From Actinomycetes bacterium (GTDB lineage: Bacteria; Actinomycetota; Acidimicrobiia; Acidimicrobiales; Ilumatobacteraceae), in NCBI GenBank assembly GCA_025356335.1, contig JANXUF010000072.1, positions 1 to 61,103 on the forward strand: a DNA stretch of 61,103 nt, read 5' to 3'. Shown here piece after piece: positions 26,319-33,632 of the stretch. Numbering within the stretch: position 1 is the first letter of the stretch; every line of letters begins with the position of its first letter. A program made the position numbers and the translations under genes. The notes below the pieces were generated by a model. The model did no database searches and was not told the DNA's origin. It saw only the letters and a program-made list of their open reading frames with translations.

Positions 26319-28892
26319 ATGGCTACTCCCTCCCCGTTCAGTGCCGAGGCATTCGACGACTCGTCCAGCGAGGCATCGACCAATTCAGCGTCCAATTCCG
26401 CGTCCAATTCCGCGCTCCCGGTCGAGCCCTCTGGCGCGGTCACGACCCACGATCCGGTGACGTCGACGGCGACGCTCAACCCGGATCGCACCAACGACAG
26501 CCAGAGTTCACAGCGGCTCGTGCTGCCAGTCCTGTCGGTCCCCGGCGTCATCCTCCCGGGAACCGTCGTCACCATCGCCCTCGACTCCGATGCTGCCAAG
26601 ACGGCGGTCAATATCGCCAGGGCCAACGACGGCCGTCTCGTCATCGTCTCCCAACTCGACGGCCGCACCCCCGTCGTCGGTGTCGTCGCCCGTGTCCCCG
26701 ACGTCGGCACGCTCCCGACGGGCATGCCGGCAGCGATCGTGCAGGCGGAACAGCGCGGTCTGCTCGGCGAGGAGTTCGTCGGCGAACGCACCGCAGCGAT
26801 GCGCGCCGTCACTCCGGTCAAGGACCATCAGGCGACACCGCGTATCGACGCCCTCGCCCGTGAACTGCGTGTCGTGCTGCAGGAGATCGCCGAGCTGAAG
26901 AACTCCCGTCGGCTCCCCGAGGTGCTGCGCAATGTCACCGCTGCCGGTGAACTCGCCGACGGCGCAACCGCCTGGAGCGACGCGTCAGACGATCACAAGC
27001 TGACGATTCTCGAAGCCGTCGAGTTGGGCGCCCGCGTCGAACTCGTCCTCGAGTGGGCCAAGAACCTGCTCGCCGAGACGCAGATCGACCGCCAGATCCG
27101 CAACGACGTGGCCGAGGGCATGGAGCATCAGCAGCGTGAGTTCCTACTGCGCCAGCAGCTGAACGCCATCCGCAAGGAATTGGGCGAGGGTGACGACGCC
27201 GCCAATGATGACTACCGCGCCAAGCTCGAAGGCTTGTCTGCTCCCGTCAAGGTTCGTGAGTTCGTCGCCAAAGAGATCGACCGCCTCGAGCGGACGAACG
27301 CGCAGTCCCCGGAACAGGCGTGGATCCGTACCTGGCTCGATCGAATCTTCGATCTGCCGTGGGGCACGATCACACCCGACAACCTCGATCTCGTCGCCGC
27401 CCGGCAGGTGCTCGACGCCGATCACGAGGGGCTCGGCGACGTCAAGGACCGCATCGTCGAATTCCTGGCTGTCCGCAAGTTGAAGCACGATCGTGCGCTG
27501 ATCAATGCTGCTACCGATACCGCCGATGACGAAGCGGCGGAGAACGAGGCAGAGGCACAGGCCGCTGCGGAATCCCCGATCAGGCCTTCGAACGATCGCG
27601 ACGAGCGCGACCAGGGTGCGATCGTCACCCTCGTCGGCCCGCCAGGTGTCGGCAAGACGAGCCTCGGCGAGAGTATCGCCAGGGCGATGGGCCGCAAATT
27701 CGTGCGCGTCGCCCTCGGCGGCGTCCGTGACGAAGCCGAGATCCGCGGCCACCGGCGTACCTACGTCGGTTCGCAGCCCGGCCGCATCGTGCGGGCGATG
27801 ACAGAAGCAGGTTCGATGAACCCGGTCATCCTCCTCGACGAGGTCGACAAGATGTCTGCGGGCGGCTGGAGCGGCGACCCCACGGCGGCACTGCTCGAAG
27901 TCCTCGACCCGGCGCAGAACCACACGTTCCGCGACCACTACATGGAAGTCGAACTGGACCTCTCGCAGGTCGTGTTCCTGGCGACCGCCAACGTACTCGA
28001 CACCGTGCCGAGCGCATTGCTCGACCGCATGGAGATCGTCAGACTCGATGGCTACACCGAGGACGAGAAGGTCTTCATCGCCCAGCACCACCTGTTGCCA
28101 CGGCAGGTCAAGCGTGCAGGTCTCGTTGTCGAGGAGGTCGACGTCCACGAAGATGCCGTTCGCCGGATCGTCGCCGAGTACACACGCGAAGCCGGTGTTC
28201 GCAGCCTCGAACGTGAGCTCGGCAAGCTGACCCGCAAGGTCGCAGCCAAGGTCGGCGGCGGTGCCGTGCCGCCGGTGGTGATCGATGCCGACGGCATCCC
28301 ACCGCTCCTCGGGCGGCCGCGTTTCGTCGACGAGGTCGCCGCTCGGACCAACCTGCCAGGTGTCGCCACCGGACTCGCTGTCACCGGAGCTGGTGGCGAC
28401 GTGCTGTTCATCGAAGCGTCGGCGTCAGCGTCGACCGGTGAGCCGTCGTTGACCCTCACCGGGCAGCTCGGCGACGTGATGAAGGAGTCGGCGCAGATCG
28501 CCCTGTCCTACATCCGCAGCCACGCCGCGGAGCTGGGTGTCGATCCCGACAGCCTCAACCGGCGCTTCCATGTCCACGTTCCAGCAGGTGCCGTCCCCAA
28601 GGACGGCCCGTCTGCCGGTATTACGATGACCACCGCCTTCGTCAGCCTGCTGACGAACAAGCCGGTCAAGCCGACGGTCGGTATGACCGGTGAGATCACC
28701 CTGCAGGGCAACGTCCTGCCGATCGGTGGCCTCAAGCAGAAGGTGCTAGCGGCCCACCGTGCAGGACTGCGCGAAATCGTGCTACCGGTGCGAAACGGAC
28801 CCGATCTCGAAGACGTCCCCGAACGGGTTCGTGCCGAGATGACGTTCCACCTCGCAACGACATACGCAGACGTGCTGGCCAACGCCTTCTAG
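26319..28892 (+). CDS. lon: ATP-dependent protease Lon
   Basis: 857 residues from ATG 26319; GTG 26310 and ATG 26274 are alternatives. The N-terminal substrate domain begins after a Ser/Asn-rich leader at 'RLVLPVLSVPGVILPGTVVT'. Walker A is GPPGVGKTS, Walker B VILLDEVDKM, with sensor residues following. The protease domain has the catalytic Ser in KDGPSAGITM and the Lys in 'GNVLPIGGLKQKVLAAHRAG'. An acidic insert (TADDEAAENEAEAQAAAESP) precedes the AAA+ module and is unusual for Lon. Lon hexamers unfold and degrade damaged and regulatory proteins. The HAIR repeat implies heat-shock control by HspR. A hairpin terminator follows at 28997. Confidence 0.92.
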   Translation: MATPSPFSAEAFDDSSSEASTNSASNSASNSALPVEPSGAVTTHDPVTSTATLNPDRTNDSQSSQRLVLPVLSVPGVILPGTVVTIALDSDAAKTAVNIARANDGRLVIVSQLDGRTPVVGVVARVPDVGTLPTGMPAAIVQAEQRGLLGEEFVGERTAAMRAVTPVKDHQATPRIDALARELRVVLQEIAELKNSRRLPEVLRNVTAAGELADGATAWSDASDDHKLTILEAVELGARVELVLEWAKNLLAETQIDRQIRNDVAEGMEHQQREFLLRQQLNAIRKELGEGDDAANDDYRAKLEGLSAPVKVREFVAKEIDRLERTNAQSPEQAWIRTWLDRIFDLPWGTITPDNLDLVAARQVLDADHEGLGDVKDRIVEFLAVRKLKHDRALINAATDTADDEAAENEAEAQAAAESPIRPSNDRDERDQGAIVTLVGPPGVGKTSLGESIARAMGRKFVRVALGGVRDEAEIRGHRRTYVGSQPGRIVRAMTEAGSMNPVILLDEVDKMSAGGWSGDPTAALLEVLDPAQNHTFRDHYMEVELDLSQVVFLATANVLDTVPSALLDRMEIVRLDGYTEDEKVFIAQHHLLPRQVKRAGLVVEEVDVHEDAVRRIVAEYTREAGVRSLERELGKLTRKVAAKVGGGAVPPVVIDADGIPPLLGRPRFVDEVAARTNLPGVATGLAVTGAGGDVLFIEASASASTGEPSLTLTGQLGDVMKESAQIALSYIRSHAAELGVDPDSLNRRFHVHVPAGAVPKDGPSAGITMTTAFVSLLTNKPVKPTVGMTGEITLQGNVLPIGGLKQKVLAAHRAGLREIVLPVRNGPDLEDVPERVRAEMTFHLATTYADVLANAF

Positions 28893-28996
28893 GTTCGACG
28901 CTCACCCGTTCGCTGGCGGGCAGGCGCCGGGTCCGGACACGACGCAGGGTTGCTTGGCGTCCTACCTGCGAACCGTTTTTTCCGCTCTCCGCCGCT

Positions 28997-29029
28997 CGGG
29001 CGGCTCACTTCGTTCGCTTGAGCCGCCCG
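28997..29029. terminator. Bidirectional hairpin between lon and the hydrolase
   Basis: An 11-bp perfect stem (CGGGCGGCTCA / TGAGCCGCCCG) with an 11-base loop separates two convergent genes. A T-run (TTTTTT near 28976) precedes it, so it can serve transcripts on the minus strand as well. A related sequence occurs at 50084. Confidence 0.6.
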
Positions 29030-29054
29030 ATCGACGCCTGTGGCACGGGCGGAG

Positions 29055-29897
29055 CTAGTTGTGTGCGAGGGCGTGGGTGGCGACGAGGTCGACCCAGCGG
29101 TCCCACAACTGGGGCGGGTAGTCGTGGCCCATACCTTCGATCAACTCGAAGCGGGCGCCGGGGATCAACTCGGCGGTACGACGGCCGCCGGAGGCGTCGA
29201 TCAGCGTGTCCTTGTCGCCGTGTATCACCAGTGTCGGGATCTGGATGTTGCGCAGTTTGTCGGCTCGGGGTGCAGATGCCCCGATGCCGAGGAACTGTCG
29301 TGTGGTGCCGCCAGGATCGAAGCACCGATCGAATGCCCTGCCGAGTTCGGCGGTCCACCGTTCCTCGTCGGCGAATTCCGGGCTGCCCCATTCGCGGAAG
29401 CCGTCAAGACCTCTGGCGATATACGAAGCCCGATCGGTGGCCGGAGCAGCAGTGAGCAACCGCATGGCGTTGGCCGTCGGCGCGCCGTACTCGGCCTCGC
29501 CGGTGTTCGACATCACCGAGGTCATCGACAACACCCGCTGCGGATACTCGATGGCGACGGTCTGAACGATCATTCCGCCCATCGACAATCCCATGATGTG
29601 CGCGCGATCGATGCCCTCTGCATCGAGTACGGCGACGGCGTCCGCCGCCATGTCGCCGAGTAGATAGCGCTCGCCCTTCGGCCCGACTGGAGCATCCGTG
29701 AAATGCGTCGACAACCCCATGTCGCGATTGTCGAAACGAATCGCGTACAGGCCTCGATCGGCGAACTTCTGGCACCAGGCGTCCTGGTAGTTGATGCTCT
29801 GACTGCCGAGACCGTTGACCATCAGCAACGCCGGATGCGCACGGTCACCGAACGTCTCGTAGTAGATCTCGCAGTCCCCGTTGTTCGCATATGCCAT
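29055..29897 (-). CDS. Alpha/beta hydrolase
   Basis: 280 residues from ATG 29897 (MAYANNGDCEIYYETFG); a GTG at 29918 would add seven. The nucleophile elbow is GLSMGG, the catalytic His lies in EGMGHDYPP and the acid in 'HGDKDTLID'. The oxyanion strand is 'PALLMVNGLGSQSINY'. Such proteins are esterases, lipases or haloperoxidase-like enzymes; the substrate is not evident. Cytosolic, with no signal peptide. It follows the NagZ gene on the same strand at a distance of 39 bases and could be transcribed with it. Confidence 0.8.
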   Translation of the reverse strand: MAYANNGDCEIYYETFGDRAHPALLMVNGLGSQSINYQDAWCQKFADRGLYAIRFDNRDMGLSTHFTDAPVGPKGERYLLGDMAADAVAVLDAEGIDRAHIMGLSMGGMIVQTVAIEYPQRVLSMTSVMSNTGEAEYGAPTANAMRLLTAAPATDRASYIARGLDGFREWGSPEFADEERWTAELGRAFDRCFDPGGTTRQFLGIGASAPRADKLRNIQIPTLVIHGDKDTLIDASGGRRTAELIPGARFELIEGMGHDYPPQLWDRWVDLVATHALAHN

Positions 29898-29936
29898 GGC
29901 GGCGACCGTAGTCGACACCCTTCTGCGGGGTCGGAC

Positions 29937-31304
29937 TCAGAGTTTGAGGGTGCAGGGGTCGATGTGCTTGGTCCGCAGTACATGGCTCACGGCGTCATCG
30001 AGGCGTGCCGCTGTCAGCCGGCCGGTGCGTTCGGCAGCGACGATCTGGGCGATGACGATCGGCGCGTCGGCTGTCGAGGTGAAGATGGCGACGTCGGCCC
30101 CGGCCTCGATCGCCATCTCAGCGGCGACCGGAACCTTGAACTTGATGGCCACCGCCTGCATCCCGAGCGCGTCGGTGAACACCAGCGAATCCTTGTAGCC
30201 ATAGGTGCCGCGCAGCAGGCCGCTGATCGCCGCATGGCTGAGGCTCGCCGGAACCCCGTCACTGTCGGTCAGGCCCGGAACAGTCAGATGGCCGACCATC
30301 ACCCCGGCGCCACTGTCGACGAGCGCACTGTACGGCAGCAGGTCGCGCGCCTCGAGCTGACCGAGTGACGGTGTCGTCGCCGTTGCCTTGTGACTATCGG
30401 CGGAGGCCGAACCGTGTCCGGGGAAGTGCTTGATCACGGGCAAAATCCCGGCGGACTCCCATCCTTTGACATAGGCGGCGTCGAACGCGGCGACGACGTT
30501 CGGGTCGCTGCTGAAAGCGCGGTTGCCGATCGGACCCTCACCGGTGAGTGGTGAGACGTCGGCGATCGGCCCGTAGACGACGTCGATGCCCAATGCCTTG
30601 ATCACCTTGGCGTGCGCGGCGACGGCCTGCTCGATCTGATCGGGTGTCATCGTCCCCGGAACCGTCGACGGAATCGGCAGTGCTCCGACACGCTTGAAAC
30701 GTTGGACGTTGCCACCCTCCTCGTCGGTTGCCAGCAGCAGCGGAACCTGGCCGGCGTTCTTGAACGCCTGCAACTGCTCACCGTTTGCCGACGCCGGGTA
30801 CGTCATGACGACCGCACCGCCCACACCCCATGCGGCGAAGATCGGTGTCTGCTTGACGAGTTCCTCACCCTGTACCGACGGCCAGACGAGCTGGCCCGCT
30901 TTGAACTGCACCGGCAATTTGGCGATACATGCCAGCGCAGCGGCGCTCGTGGCTGCGATCGCGGTGGTCTTGGCGGGCGTCGTTCTGGAAGACGTGGTCG
31001 TCCGTGACACGGGTGTCGTGCCGGCGACCGGAATCGATGCTGGCGGAGTGGAAGCGTCCGGGAGCGTCTCGCCGATCGTTGTCGGATCAGTCGCCGGCGG
31101 CGCAGGAGGAGCGGTGGACCGCGGGTCGGTGAACGTCGTCGTGGTGGCGGCACTGGCGGTGACCGCAGGCCCGAGTGTCAACACCCCAGATGCATTGCCG
31201 GCTGACGGTGCCGTTGCCGTCGAGGACGAACTCGAACAGGCGCTGATTGTCGCACACGCCGAAACAGCCAGTGACACCAACCGCGATCCGTTGAGCCGTC
31301 TCAT
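29937..31304 (-). CDS. Glycoside hydrolase family 3 lipoprotein (beta-N-acetylhexosaminidase, NagZ-like)
   Basis: 455 residues from ATG 31304. A short signal peptide ends in a lipobox (TISAC), followed by a Thr/Ser/Ala/Pro-rich tether to about 110. The GH3 domain shows 'DEEGGNVQRFKRVG', the NagZ hallmark KHFPGHGSASADSH with the acid/base His, and the nucleophile Asp in 'DSLVFTDALGMQAV'. It should trim beta-linked N-acetylhexosamine from peptidoglycan fragments outside the cell. Its ATG overlaps the stop of the membrane Hsp70 gene (ATGA), so the two are translationally coupled, linking cell-wall turnover with the Hsp70/dynamin locus. Confidence 0.85.
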   Translation of the reverse strand: MRRLNGSRLVSLAVSACATISACSSSSSTATAPSAGNASGVLTLGPAVTASAATTTTFTDPRSTAPPAPPATDPTTIGETLPDASTPPASIPVAGTTPVSRTTTSSRTTPAKTTAIAATSAAALACIAKLPVQFKAGQLVWPSVQGEELVKQTPIFAAWGVGGAVVMTYPASANGEQLQAFKNAGQVPLLLATDEEGGNVQRFKRVGALPIPSTVPGTMTPDQIEQAVAAHAKVIKALGIDVVYGPIADVSPLTGEGPIGNRAFSSDPNVVAAFDAAYVKGWESAGILPVIKHFPGHGSASADSHKATATTPSLGQLEARDLLPYSALVDSGAGVMVGHLTVPGLTDSDGVPASLSHAAISGLLRGTYGYKDSLVFTDALGMQAVAIKFKVPVAAEMAIEAGADVAIFTSTADAPIVIAQIVAAERTGRLTAARLDDAVSHVLRTKHIDPCTLKL

Positions 31305-33433
31305 TTCGTCAGCGGCGATTTTTTGGCGAAGCAATCGTTGACCGAGAGGCCGTTGTTGTCGCAGAACTGCTTGCCGTCCGCCTGGCTTGCGAACGCCACG
31401 GGGACGATCGTCACGTAGGTGTTCGGCAGTGTGATGGTCGAAAAGCTCGAATACTGACCCGCCCGCACGAGGACGGCGCCGATCGAGTTGCGCCGCGCGA
31501 GGTGATCGTTGAGCACATCGACAGCGGTGAAGACGCGGTTCTGGGTCGGATCGACCTGGTCAACCGCTTTGGCACTGAGCTGGACGATGAAATGGCCGAC
31601 GAGGCTCCCATCGACGAATTCTCGGTCGGCGGCCACCTGCGCGTCGAGTTGCTGCTGAGCGACGACGTTCGGATCTGGTGGAGCGGTCGGTGCGGCGGTC
31701 GGTGCTGCTGTTGGTGCGGCGGTTGGAGCCGCGGTTGGAGCCACGGTTGGAACTGTCGCTGGTTCTGTTCCGGCAACCGTCGTGTCTCCTGGCAGCGACG
31801 TCTCCACGACGGAATCGACGGCGGTGTGAGGTGCTGTAGTCGGTTCCGTGACATCGGCGGTGGTCTCGACCACTTCGGTTGTGCGCTCCGACACGGTGGT
31901 CGTCGACGACGTGGTGTTGTCCTTGCCGCGTGTCAATGCGAAGGCGAGCACGGCGATCAGCGGCACCGCAACGGCGCCGAGGGCCACGAACAGGCCGGTC
32001 CGAGACTTCTTCGGGGGCTCCCCGCCCGGATCGGTATAGGCCTGCGGTGTTAACGGCGGTGGCGTGTAGGGCGGTTGACCCCTTGGCGGGAGCGGTTGTG
32101 GCGACTGGTATGGCTGCGACTGGTACGGCTGGGGATTCTGCTGGGTCGGATTCTGCTGGGTCGGATTCCGGGGAGGGTACGGCGTCGGTTGCGTCGGCAA
32201 CTGCCCGGTCGGTGATGCGGGGAACATCTGCGGCATCGGGGGGAGGGGTCCACCGCTGCCGGGGGGGCGCACACCGGGACCGGCGATCGGCGGAATCGGT
32301 CCGGCCATGTTCACCGTGGCGACCGACGGGGGCACGATCGCCACCTGGCTACTGCTGTCGACGGCGGACAAGCTGCGCCCTGACGCGGCGAACGCAGCGC
32401 CCATCGACACGGCGTGTTCCGGATCGATGTCGATCGCCAGCGGTCGTCCCGTTGCTTTGGCAACCATCTCGCGCACGAGCGGAATCCGGGAACTGCCGCC
32501 GACGAGCACGATCTTGCTGACCTGCTCCATCGTCATGCCCGCCGAGGTCACGGCCCGATCGAGTGCCTGCAGCGCCTCGTTGAGGCGTGGGCGGATCAGT
32601 CCCTCGAACTGTTGACGAGTGATTCGCACGTCGACGGCACCGGATACCAGCATCACCTGGACGACGGCCTCGGTGTCCTCCGACAGTGCTTCTTTGGCAT
32701 CGCGCCCATCCGATCGCAGGCGTCCGAGCCGAATCAGTGTCTGCGGATCGGATTCACTGGCATCGCTGAGCGCACCACCGAGTTGGTCGTTGACGAAACC
32801 GACGAGCGCATCGTCGAAATCGACGCCGCCGAGACGTTCGAGGCCCTGCGGCGTGCCGATCAGTTCGAAACGTGACTCCAGACGCCGCAGGAGGGCGGTA
32901 TCGAACGTCCCGCCGCCGAGGTCGAACATCGCAATGACCTCGCCAGCGGCAACCCGTGCCTGGGACGCGTAGTAGATCGCCGCGGCCTCCGGCTCCGGGA
33001 CGAACTTGGCGTCGGCGATGCCGCCGCGTCTGGCTGCATCGCGAAGTAGGTCCAGACGGTATTGGCTGTATGCCGCCGGATGGGTGATGACGACGGCAGT
33101 CGGAGCTGAACCCATGCGCTCGACGACACGCTGGTAGATCGAACCGAGCACGTAGCCGATCAAGGCCTCTGCGCTGTACGGCGTCCCGCCGAGAAACAGT
33201 GGTGTCGGGTCGCCGAGGCGCCGCTTGAACTCGCGAGCGACGCGATTCGGCTCGACCACCGCACGCGTCTCGGCAGCGTCACCGATCAGGATTTCGCCAT
33301 CGGAGCGGACGAGGACGACCGACGGGACAACCATCGAACGAGTCCCCAGATTGACCGCCTCGACCCTGCCGTCGCGCGAGACGGCCGCCGAGGTGAACGT
33401 CGTGCCGAAGTCGATACCGAGTTGATAGGTCAT
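31301..33433 (-). CDS. Membrane-anchored Hsp70-like protein
   Basis: 710 residues. Residues 1-365 form an Hsp70/actin-type ATPase: phosphate-1 GIDFGTTFTSAAV, phosphate-2 'AMFDLGGGTFDTALL' and adenosine motif 'IVLVGGSSRIPLVREM'. The DnaK substrate-binding domain is missing. Instead come a Pro/Gln-rich stretch (about 380-475), one membrane helix near 484-503, a Thr/Val-rich linker with PTAA repeats (about 560-585) and an extracytoplasmic C-terminal domain ('NSIGAVLVRAGQYSSFSTITLPNTYVTIVPVAF'). The layout suggests a cytosolic ATPase transmitting to, or sensing, the envelope, like the PknB-type receptor plan. Divergent from the Hsp70-dynamin gene and coupled to NagZ. Confidence 0.85.
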   Translation of the reverse strand: MTYQLGIDFGTTFTSAAVSRDGRVEAVNLGTRSMVVPSVVLVRSDGEILIGDAAETRAVVEPNRVAREFKRRLGDPTPLFLGGTPYSAEALIGYVLGSIYQRVVERMGSAPTAVVITHPAAYSQYRLDLLRDAARRGGIADAKFVPEPEAAAIYYASQARVAAGEVIAMFDLGGGTFDTALLRRLESRFELIGTPQGLERLGGVDFDDALVGFVNDQLGGALSDASESDPQTLIRLGRLRSDGRDAKEALSEDTEAVVQVMLVSGAVDVRITRQQFEGLIRPRLNEALQALDRAVTSAGMTMEQVSKIVLVGGSSRIPLVREMVAKATGRPLAIDIDPEHAVSMGAAFAASGRSLSAVDSSSQVAIVPPSVATVNMAGPIPPIAGPGVRPPGSGGPLPPMPQMFPASPTGQLPTQPTPYPPRNPTQQNPTQQNPQPYQSQPYQSPQPLPPRGQPPYTPPPLTPQAYTDPGGEPPKKSRTGLFVALGAVAVPLIAVLAFALTRGKDNTTSSTTTVSERTTEVVETTADVTEPTTAPHTAVDSVVETSLPGDTTVAGTEPATVPTVAPTAAPTAAPTAAPTAAPTAPPDPNVVAQQQLDAQVAADREFVDGSLVGHFIVQLSAKAVDQVDPTQNRVFTAVDVLNDHLARRNSIGAVLVRAGQYSSFSTITLPNTYVTIVPVAFASQADGKQFCDNNGLSVNDCFAKKSPLTK

Positions 33434-33632
33434 AGGGGTGTTGTCATCTGGAGCACGGCTGTCGTGGTGTGCCGGACGGTGGTTCTGTGCCTGGTTGCTG
33501 TGGTGTGCCGGGTTGTCATCTGGAGGTGTTTCCGATCGGGAAAGTACGTAACGTCACGCTGGCGTGCTGGCATCAGTTCACATGGCGGGCCGGGATCCGC
33601 TAGATAATAGGTGGACGACATCGATTGGGTAT
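33434..33632. promoter_or_regulatory. Divergent promoter region with paired direct repeats
   Basis: Two repeat pairs lie between the two Hsp70 genes. TTGTCATCTGGAG occurs at 33441-33453 and 33513-33525, and GTGGTGTGCCGG at 33464-33475 and 33500-33511. A -10-like GATAAT (33603-33608) lies 25 bases before the ATG at 33633; no good -35 is seen. The repeats are candidates for a shared activator or repressor site, or for a simple segmental duplication. Confidence 0.4.
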
